Below are positions 17,922-24,541 of a stretch of DNA of 64,000 bases, in pieces. The stretch covers positions 1,178,001 to 1,242,000 of the forward strand of contig NZ_CP191258.1 of the NCBI RefSeq assembly GCF_050410795.1, given 5' to 3'. This DNA comes from Fontivita pretiosa (GTDB taxonomy: Bacteria; Planctomycetota; Phycisphaerae; Tepidisphaerales; Tepidisphaeraceae). The position numbers were made by a program, and so were the translations under genes. Position 1 is the stretch's first letter; every line of letters starts with the position of its first letter. Below the pieces are notes generated by a model that saw only the letters and a list, made by a program, of their open reading frames with translations, was not told the DNA's origin and made no database searches.

Positions 17922-19171
17922 GACCACAACCTCGGCATTTCCGGAATCGTCCAGCCACGGAAGTCTGCGCCCAACTGCTCCAGATCGGCCTGCAATTGGT
18001 CGGCAAATTTGCAGGCGCGGCTCTCGTCCAGCGTCTTCCAGCCATGGGCAAGGATGGACTCATTTCGAGTACTGAGGTGCTTTTCGTAGCAGAACCGTGC
18101 CTGCTGGTTGAAGAATCGCTCGACGCCGGGAATGCTCAGTGCCCGGGCCAGCTCGAACGCCTGGACCAGGCCGAGCTTTTCAGGCAGTTGACCGTCGGGG
18201 GCAACGCTCCACTGCGCGGAAAGTTTCTGTTTCGCCTCTTGAGGAATCCGGGTCCAGTCCACCCTGGAAGCGTCGATCCCGTTCTGCTTTAGAAGGACTT
18301 GAGCGGTGGCCTCCAGGGCGCGGTACAGCCGCGCGACTCCGTCGTCCAGCCGGGAAGCAGTGATCCGACGGCGGGCGTTGAGGACCAAGTCTACGACCGC
18401 AGCCAAGCTCGGCTTAGAGGAGACTTCGACCTCGCGGATTCGATCCAACAATCGTTCCAGTTGCGCGACAAACCTGCCAAGCTGCTGCAACTGAAGCTCG
18501 CGTGCGGCATCCTTCAAAAAGGCAAGGCTCGATGCACCCTCTTTGGAAACGGTGGATGCATCGGCGTAATGCTCAAACCGATCCCATCGGTGCAGCGCAT
18601 GGGCGATACCTGTCAGCCCCCTGTACAATTCACGGGCGCGGGCGTCCAGCGGCTGAATCCGCTCGAACAAACTGGCTGCGCCGGCGAAATCATTTCGATT
18701 GAACAGGGCCACTGCGGGTTCGGCGTCCAGCAGGCCGGTGTGATCCTGAGCATTGCCCAGATCGACCAGCTCCATGGTGCCGGGGTCTGGTTTGCCGTTG
18801 GAGAATTTGACCTCGACATATACCTGGTGGGCAGCGGTGCGCGACCCGAACAGTCCCAGTGCCATGCTCATCCACTTCCGCCCGGCCGTTGGATTGATCG
18901 TGATGTCGGCCTGGGAGCCGCAACGCTCCTCCAGCCAGCGGCAGGCTTCGTGCGCTTTCATTACGAGTGCTCCCGTGGAGGTGGGAGTATCCGGGACCTC
19001 CAGGACGTGGTACTGACTGGGCTTCAGGCCGGTTTCGTTGACGATGCGGTCCAGCGTCTTGCGCGACCCTTCAGTGCATAGAAACGCGACCCACTCGGGA
19101 GCGACTTTTCGGATGCAGAAGATCTCCGATTCGGCGCTGGCACCGACGGTGAGCAGCAGTCCCTTAGGCAT
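17918..19171 (-). CDS. CARF-HEPN ribonuclease, Csm6-like (Cas02710 family)
   Basis: 417 residues from the ATG at 19169-19171. The N-terminal CARF (Rossmann-like) domain shows MPKGLLLTVGASAESE and the ligand-loop motif INPTAGRKWMSMALG (about residues 92-106), as in the TIGR02710/Cas02710 family. A helical middle follows, including LNARRRITASRLDDGVARLYRALE, typical of the family. The C-terminal helical domain has R369-N-E-S-I-L-A-H376-G, a good match to the HEPN R-X4-6-H ribonuclease motif. Expected role: an RNase switched on by cyclic oligoadenylate made by Cas10. It sits within the operon, overlapping csm4 by 8 bp. The ligand ring size cannot be told from sequence. Confidence 0.85.
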   Translation of the reverse strand: MPKGLLLTVGASAESEIFCIRKVAPEWVAFLCTEGSRKTLDRIVNETGLKPSQYHVLEVPDTPTSTGALVMKAHEACRWLEERCGSQADITINPTAGRKWMSMALGLFGSRTAAHQVYVEVKFSNGKPDPGTMELVDLGNAQDHTGLLDAEPAVALFNRNDFAGAASLFERIQPLDARARELYRGLTGIAHALHRWDRFEHYADASTVSKEGASSLAFLKDAARELQLQQLGRFVAQLERLLDRIREVEVSSKPSLAAVVDLVLNARRRITASRLDDGVARLYRALEATAQVLLKQNGIDASRVDWTRIPQEAKQKLSAQWSVAPDGQLPEKLGLVQAFELARALSIPGVERFFNQQARFCYEKHLSTRNESILAHGWKTLDESRACKFADQLQADLEQLGADFRGWTIPEMPRLWS

Positions 19172-20036
19172 CTGTCGCCTCCGAATAATGCACCGGCCAT
19201 GTCGGCACGATGCCCGCGTGCAGGTAATTCCTGATCGGTCCGATTTCAGTTTCAAGAGTCTGCCCCAGATAGATTTGATCGGTGGCAAATGTCGCGCCCG
19301 GAGCCAGCATCGTGGTGAACCGATGGGGCAGAATCGCGCGGCGCGTGGCCGGATCATGGGCCAGAACCGGCACGCCGCTCCATCGCCACCAGCCCTGCTG
19401 GGGCAGGTTATCCGTCGGGTGACAGTGTCCCATCGTCGCGACGTATCCGGTGGGAGCAGGCCGACTCAGCGGTTCGATGCTGCGCAATTCGATGTGCCCG
19501 TAACCGTAGCTTCGCCCGTAGCCCCAGCCTTCAGCGCACAGCACGTCGAGCATCTTGCGAAAACCATCAGCGCCCAAGGCATCGTCGACCAGCACTGCCA
19601 TGGCGATCCCTTCTGATGGCCACTGGCCTCTTTCCGTCCGCAACTGCCCTTCGAGCGCTGTGCCGGTAGCGCGGCTGATGCGGACGTGCTGGCGCTGAAC
19701 TTCGTGTGGGAGATGTGGGCGGGAGCTGTCGGTCGGCCACGCCCCTGTCCGGCAGAGCTCCAGCCACTGCGGCCAGGCAAGGGTCTTGGGTCGCTTGTGC
19801 GGTCCGCTGGCGTTTGCCAGAAAGACAGCCGGGACCGGGATAGCGTCGTATGGCAGACCGTCACCGACGATCAGCAGGTGCTCGCCTTCGTTGTGGAACG
19901 CAATCCAGTCCTGGATATTCCATCCCGCAACGGCCCCGCTGGCGATAATCCAACTGAGTCGTCCCCACACCGTGCAGCTTCGCCACGGAGTCAGATAAGG
20001 CGAACGGCATTCGAAGCGGACGAGGTAAGATTGCAT
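19164..20036 (-). CDS. csm4: Type III-A complex subunit Csm4 (Cas5 group)
   Basis: 290 residues. The RAMP fold starts MQSYLVRFECRSPYLTPW, has TVWGRLSWIIASG (the GRL of Cas5-like proteins), VPAVFLAN near residue 70, and a glycine-rich loop GWGYGRSYGYGHIEL at about 167-181. Csm4 caps the crRNA 5' handle and binds Cas10. It lies 6 bp after csm3. The C-terminus is short, and no fused domain replaces the missing Csm5. Confidence 0.85.
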   Translation of the reverse strand: MQSYLVRFECRSPYLTPWRSCTVWGRLSWIIASGAVAGWNIQDWIAFHNEGEHLLIVGDGLPYDAIPVPAVFLANASGPHKRPKTLAWPQWLELCRTGAWPTDSSRPHLPHEVQRQHVRISRATGTALEGQLRTERGQWPSEGIAMAVLVDDALGADGFRKMLDVLCAEGWGYGRSYGYGHIELRSIEPLSRPAPTGYVATMGHCHPTDNLPQQGWWRWSGVPVLAHDPATRRAILPHRFTTMLAPGATFATDQIYLGQTLETEIGPIRNYLHAGIVPTWPVHYSEATDA

Positions 20037-20042
20037 GGCGAT

Positions 20043-20741
20043 TCACACCCTGGCTGGTTCTGTGTGAAGCTCTCGATCCACATCGACGCCGTCCCACGTC
20101 AGGTTCTCGAAGCGAACCTGTCCATACCCTCGGCTGACCGAGCCGCCAAGGCCTTCCTTTTCCAGAAGCCGAAAGGCATGGAGGATCGCCGCCTTCATCT
20201 GGGCTTCGTCGTCACCCTGCAAAACCCGGACAGTCAGACGAAAATCGAGTCCGGTGCCGGCCATAATCCGGTCCATGTTGCGAGGTCCAGCCCCGGCAAC
20301 CGTGCCTTTAGCTCGGTCCATGACCACTTCGGCCTTGACCTCGCTGTAGAACACACCTTCCTTGAGAAGTTCCTTCATCCGCGATTCGTCGGTCTTGAGG
20401 ATCGGGCAGTCGCGGAAGATGAGGCGGGTGGGTTCTGACGTCTTTCTTGCGTCACCGCAGCCAAACAGCCAGCAGACGACACATTGATTGCAGGTGCATG
20501 GGCCGCCCTGTGATTGCGGCGCCTGCCTGCCACCTGACTTGTAGCCTGAAACTTCCAGGAGGCTTCGCAGCTTGCCCTTCAGAGACGACCCGGGGATGTA
20601 GGGCACGCGCGTTTCCGGATGCCTGAGGATCGGATTGTCCAATCCGCCAATCTCGATGCTGGCTCCGCCCGCGCCGATCCGCACGCCCGTCACCGCGCGA
20701 AGCACGCCTTTGACTTCAACATGTTTGAGCAGTTGCTTCAT
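20043..20741 (-). CDS. csm3: Type III-A backbone ribonuclease Csm3 (Cas7 group)
   Basis: 232 residues. The family signature GGLDNPILRHPETRVPYIPGS is followed by SLKGKLRSLLE. D35 (GLDNP) aligns with the Asp that cleaves target RNA every 6 nt in Csm3 (D32 in S. epidermidis), so the RNase site is intact. A cysteine cluster at C82, C84, C87, C90 and C95 (CTCNQCVVCWLFGC) is probably a zinc site. The C-terminal glycine-rich loop is GLGGSVSRGYGQVRF. It lies 6 bp after csm2. Confidence 0.93.
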   Translation of the reverse strand: MKQLLKHVEVKGVLRAVTGVRIGAGGASIEIGGLDNPILRHPETRVPYIPGSSLKGKLRSLLEVSGYKSGGRQAPQSQGGPCTCNQCVVCWLFGCGDARKTSEPTRLIFRDCPILKTDESRMKELLKEGVFYSEVKAEVVMDRAKGTVAGAGPRNMDRIMAGTGLDFRLTVRVLQGDDEAQMKAAILHAFRLLEKEGLGGSVSRGYGQVRFENLTWDGVDVDRELHTEPARV

Positions 20742-20747
20742 GTGCTG

Positions 20748-21179
20748 TTACCTCGGAAGGTAGGCCATCACGCTCTGAAAGAGCTGATAGAAGCCTTCGA
20801 ATTTGGCCTTGTCATATCCCACTGCGTTGCAATGGCACTGGATGAAGTTTCTGGTTTCGTCTCCGATCACCTTCCGGCCCCACTGATACTGGGCGAAGCG
20901 ATGGAGCTGCGGGATGCCGGGTTTGAGGACGCTGTCGGCTGACTCGCCCATCTGGATTCTGAATCGCAGCGCGGCCACATGGTCGAACGTGCGACGGAGA
21001 TTGCTTCGACTGACGTTCAGGATTCGCGCCAGATATTGCGGCCAATCAATGAAGACCTCGCGCCTCAAATGGCCTTGCGGGTCGTAGTATTGAGTCATCG
21101 CCGTGTGCGTGAGTTGCGATTCCTGGGCGCGAGGGCGTACGCCGCCCCCGCCCGTGGGTTGCCGCTGGTTGTACGTCAT
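20748..21179 (-). CDS. csm2: Type III-A small subunit Csm2 (Cas11)
   Basis: 143 residues from the ATG at 21177-21179, which overlaps the csm1 stop (ATGA). A basic, Gly/Gln-rich N-terminus (about 30 residues) precedes an all-helical domain (VFIDWPQYLARILNVSRSNLRRTFDHVAALRFR ... FEGFYQLFQSVMAYLPR) that fits Csm2. Csm2 forms the inner filament that holds target RNA. The call rests on helical pattern, size and position between csm1 and csm3, since Csm2 diverges strongly. Confidence 0.82.
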   Translation of the reverse strand: MTYNQRQPTGGGGVRPRAQESQLTHTAMTQYYDPQGHLRREVFIDWPQYLARILNVSRSNLRRTFDHVAALRFRIQMGESADSVLKPGIPQLHRFAQYQWGRKVIGDETRNFIQCHCNAVGYDKAKFEGFYQLFQSVMAYLPR

Positions 21180-22600
21180 GGCTCCTCCTGTCTTGACTTG
21201 GTTTTCCATCCCGCCAGCGTCCCGATGAGCGACGCTTGCGGCCACAAGTGATCGCCGCTGCACAGCGCATCAAAAAGCGCTCGCAGGTTCGGGTCCCAAT
21301 TCTGTTCCTTCCAGTCGCGGCGAGAGCGCAGGTAGTGTAATTGCGGAATCGATCGCCAACGTTGAGCCGCAGCGTCGCCGGTGCGTTCATTCAGCCAGGG
21401 CTCTCCGAGGCGACGCAGGAGCTGAATCGCCCCCCGATTGATCTGCTGGTTTTGAATCGCCGATGTCAAGCCGTCCACATGCACAAGCAGTTGATCGAAT
21501 GCGCTCCACGTCAGCCGGCATCCTCCAATGCTGATTGCATCGCGGATCGCTTTGGCGTTTTCCAGTTCCGCATCTGCGGCCTCCACAGCTTTGAGAATGG
21601 GCGAGTTGCGGGTGTAGAAGCTGACGCCAGCCGAAACGGTGCCCAGTTCCAGCCTGGCGTATGCCTGCTGAATGGCCCGCGCGGCGCGCAGGATCATGTC
21701 GAAATGCCCGGTGGCGACCAGATCATCGCCGCCGGAATAGACCAGATAGACGCGGTCGTATTGTTTCTCGAGCATCGCGGGAACGTCCTGGCCGAAGAAT
21801 TGACTCAGTTTCCCGCTGGTTCGCCGATAGGTGTTGCCTGATGGGTCTTCGAGCAGGCTCTGCCCCAGCAGTGCGCCGATTCGATCACCATCGAGCTTAA
21901 GAATGGCCAGATATGGCGCGCCTTGCGCTTCCTCGGCCAGCTTGAACAGCTCCGCGACACTCCCGTCGGTGTCGCGCGGCGCGTACAGCGGGATCGACAC
22001 ATTGACTCGTGCCGTGGCCCTGCCCGCCAAGCCGATTTCAGGATCATCGGCAACCGGCCGCACGCGAAGGTTCCCGATTGTCCATCCGGAATTGCCAAGG
22101 ACAAAGCCGCGGATGCTGTGGTCCCGGGCCAGCTCCGCTCCACGTTCGCTCTCCCATTCCTGATCGCCAAGGCCGGAACTGGTGTCGGTTTCACGGATCC
22201 CCGCTTTGTCAAAGCCCCTGTCGGTCCTTCCCGATTTCCACTTTGCCTGAGCAAGCGATTCCAGCAGAGATCGAAGATCAGCAGCCGTCCCCTGATTGCC
22301 ATCGGAGCTTGCCCAGTACATTCCGAGCCTGCCGCCAGAGGCGCCAGTTAACCACGAGTAGATCTGTTGAAGTTCACGTTCCAGGGCCTTCGCTGCCGCC
22401 TCTGTGCCGCTGGCCAGCAGCTTGCCCCCGCCGAGATAATGAATCGTTGCAGTGGGGTCTCGCTGAACAAGCCGTAAACCGATCACCGCTGGCACCAGGG
22501 TCAGGATCGCTGAACGTATTCGCAGCCGCCTGGCGGCCCAGGTGTCGGGCAGCTCGTAGATGAAATCCTGAAGCCCGGAAAGGGCCAGTCCGAACATCAT
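21176..22600 (-). CDS. csm1: Minimal Cas10/Csm1: cyclase without HD domain
   Basis: 474 residues. The chain opens directly in the first Palm domain (LALSGLQDFIYELPDTWAARRLRIRS), where normal Csm1 has an HD nuclease and linker first. The second Palm carries LAILKLDGDRIGALL and the cyclase motif VYLVYSGGDDLVATG (GGDD at about 290-293). GGDD synthesises cyclic oligoadenylates when target RNA is bound. No CxxC zinc ribbon is present, and the only cysteines are two isolated ones near the C-terminus. So single-stranded DNA cleavage by this Cas10 is not expected, while signalling is. The gene overlaps cas6e by 4 bp upstream and csm2 by 4 bp downstream, so translation is coupled with the type I-E genes. 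Confidence 0.93.
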   Translation of the reverse strand: MMFGLALSGLQDFIYELPDTWAARRLRIRSAILTLVPAVIGLRLVQRDPTATIHYLGGGKLLASGTEAAAKALERELQQIYSWLTGASGGRLGMYWASSDGNQGTAADLRSLLESLAQAKWKSGRTDRGFDKAGIRETDTSSGLGDQEWESERGAELARDHSIRGFVLGNSGWTIGNLRVRPVADDPEIGLAGRATARVNVSIPLYAPRDTDGSVAELFKLAEEAQGAPYLAILKLDGDRIGALLGQSLLEDPSGNTYRRTSGKLSQFFGQDVPAMLEKQYDRVYLVYSGGDDLVATGHFDMILRAARAIQQAYARLELGTVSAGVSFYTRNSPILKAVEAADAELENAKAIRDAISIGGCRLTWSAFDQLLVHVDGLTSAIQNQQINRGAIQLLRRLGEPWLNERTGDAAAQRWRSIPQLHYLRSRRDWKEQNWDPNLRALFDALCSGDHLWPQASLIGTLAGWKTKSRQEEP

Positions 22601-23424
22601 GGTGCCTGCCTCCGGTATTCATCGTTCAGGCGGTGCGATGGCGCCGGCGCAATAGAGAGCAGACCGAAGCCAAAGGCCTTGGCCGGGCCGATCCCGGATT
22701 GGAGGGCACGCCAAAACCTGTCCCGGTCTGTGACCTCCAGAAGTCCCTCGTACAGCACGGAACGCAGACGCTGGCTCTTGTCGTCGGGGCTGCCCTTACG
22801 TATGTAGACATACCCGACGCGGGAAATCCGCAGCTTATCATCGACCAGTTTGAACCCGGCGCGTTTGGCACGGGCCTGTAGCCATTGCCCAAGGACCTTT
22901 TTCGGGTCCTCGCCAGGACTCCATGTCAACTGCTGCCGCGGGCGTTTGACGTGCTCTCCCGCCAGCTTCTTTTTCTTCCACTGTTCTTTGGTCAGAGGCG
23001 GGCGTCTGGTCGGATTCGCCAGGAGTCTGAATTCAAACCGGGCGCCGGGCCGGATATCGAGCTTAAGGGGTCGGGGCCCGGACGGCGGAGCAGCCAGAAG
23101 GTGCCGCGCGTTGTGAAAGGCGTAATCCCAGTCCGGACGAATCGCCGAAAGGACAATGATCACGACTCGGCCGGCGGGTCTCGGATCAATGTAGTAGAGG
23201 AAGCCCTGAGTGGGCTGGCGCGGAACATGCACATGGCCGGGAGCGAAATCGCCGGGCGCATATGGCTTGAGGAACATCGGGTCGTCCTGCCGGCGCTGCG
23301 ATGAGGGAAACGCCATGCACAAGCGCTGATGGACGCGGTAGAGGTTGCGCAGCCACAGCCGCCCCGGTCGCGGGCGGTCGGGATTGTCTCCTACATTGAT
23401 CAGAAGCGTCGAGAGGTACATCAT
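22597..23424 (-). CDS. cas6e: Type I-E crRNA endonuclease Cas6e
   Basis: 275 residues from the ATGATG at 23419-23424, overlapping the cas5 stop. It has the Cas6e pattern: MMYLSTLLINVG, RNLYRVHQRLCMAFP (His32 at the catalytic position), FLYYIDPRPAGRVVIIVLS, ARFEFRLLANPTRRP, and the C-terminal loop GIGPAKAFGFGLLSIAP. A basic insert (LTKEQWKKKKLAGEHVKRPRQQL) is longer than in most. It cuts the repeat hairpin to give the 8-nt handle and normally stays bound to Cascade. It is the last Cascade gene before the type III genes. Confidence 0.95.
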   Translation of the reverse strand: MMYLSTLLINVGDNPDRPRPGRLWLRNLYRVHQRLCMAFPSSQRRQDDPMFLKPYAPGDFAPGHVHVPRQPTQGFLYYIDPRPAGRVVIIVLSAIRPDWDYAFHNARHLLAAPPSGPRPLKLDIRPGARFEFRLLANPTRRPPLTKEQWKKKKLAGEHVKRPRQQLTWSPGEDPKKVLGQWLQARAKRAGFKLVDDKLRISRVGYVYIRKGSPDDKSQRLRSVLYEGLLEVTDRDRFWRALQSGIGPAKAFGFGLLSIAPAPSHRLNDEYRRQAP

Positions 23425-24539
23425 TCCACCTCCTGCGCCTCCAGTCGCCGGCGGCGAGTTTCCAGCGAACGGAACTGAATGATCTCCTGTCGCTTGGTGA
23501 CGATCCGATCGCGCCACTGCGGATCTTCTGGATTGATTCGGTCCAGACCCATCCCAAGCCCATATTCGATCATGGTCACCGCGTCATGACAGAGACGGCA
23601 CAGCGATCGCAAATCGTCCTGAGTCTCATCGCCCCCGGCGCGGCGATAGGTCACGTGCTGCACCGTCGTCGCGGGGGTCTTGCAGAAGACGCACAGGCCG
23701 TGATCGGATTCGAGGCGTTGCGTGCGGGCGGCCTCGTACTCCCTGTTTTTGTAGTCCGCGCGCGGCCTTGGCGGAGGCGGGGTGCGCTGCTGGAGCGCCT
23801 CGCCAACGTCCACCGTGATCGAATCACGCATGACCAGTCGCGGATGATGCACCGGCGGATCGAACGAAAACGGCGCATCGTACCAGACCTCGGCTTCGGG
23901 CCGCGCGACCGGCTTGGCAGCCGTCGCCCGCCACTCGATGATGCAATCCAACGAATCCGGCCGCCGATCGTCGTCATAGCGCGGATACCACGGCACGGCT
24001 TGAAGCGCCGCCTTCAGATCGCCTGCAAGCGCCATTGGGTTGGCCCACGGCTCATTACGGTCTTTGCGCGGCTGGGTAAACACGGGCACCGATGGCGGAC
24101 AAGACCTGCGCCCCAGGTACAGCGGCCAAGTCGGCGACCGCAGCGCGGCGGCAAGCTTCTCGATTATCGTCGGTTCTCCTTGCAGCACGACCAGAAAGCT
24201 GGCGTCGGCGAGGTATTCCCGGCGGGTGATGAGCGTGCCCTGCGCGCCGGTTTTCACGTTGCCTGCCGCCGTCGTCATGCCGATGCCGGCGCCGACGGTG
24301 TGATAGTCCCACCAGCGCACGCCCGGCCGGTCGATGCGAACGCCCATCACCAGTTTGTTCAGCTCCGGCAGTTTCTGGCGCGCTGCCGGGCGCGACAGTC
24401 CCATCGCACAGCAGAGCAGTCCGAGCACGCCAGACTTGGTCGGCGCGTCCATGCTGCGTCGGATGACGAACTTGGATGGATCACCCCAGGACTGGAGCGG
24501 ACCTTCCAAACGAAGGAAAAGGGTATTGGGTTGGCCCAT
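23421..24539 (-). CDS. cas5: Cas5e fused to a C-terminal HNH nuclease domain
   Basis: 372 residues against about 225-250 for a normal Cas5e. Residues 1-250 are Cas5e: LFLRLEGPLQSWGDPSKFVIRR, PTKSGVLGLLCCAMG, MGVRIDRPGVRWWDYHTVGAG, REYLADASFLVVLQG, YLGRRSCPPSVPV. After a proline-rich hinge (RTPPPPRPR, about 252-260) comes an HNH module at about 270-322: C283-x2-C286, Q294-H295-VTY, GG, DDL at 308-310, and C314-x2-C317-H318. A basic helical tail closes the protein. HNH is a one-metal DNA nuclease fold. With no cas3 nearby, this domain is the only candidate DNase of the type I effector. HNH-bearing Cas5 variants of type I-E have been reported from metagenome mining. The usual first H or D of the HNH pair is Q294 here. 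Confidence 0.92.
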   Translation of the reverse strand: MGQPNTLFLRLEGPLQSWGDPSKFVIRRSMDAPTKSGVLGLLCCAMGLSRPAARQKLPELNKLVMGVRIDRPGVRWWDYHTVGAGIGMTTAAGNVKTGAQGTLITRREYLADASFLVVLQGEPTIIEKLAAALRSPTWPLYLGRRSCPPSVPVFTQPRKDRNEPWANPMALAGDLKAALQAVPWYPRYDDDRRPDSLDCIIEWRATAAKPVARPEAEVWYDAPFSFDPPVHHPRLVMRDSITVDVGEALQQRTPPPPRPRADYKNREYEAARTQRLESDHGLCVFCKTPATTVQHVTYRRAGGDETQDDLRSLCRLCHDAVTMIEYGLGMGLDRINPEDPQWRDRIVTKRQEIIQFRSLETRRRRLEAQEVE

Positions 24540-24541
24540 GG

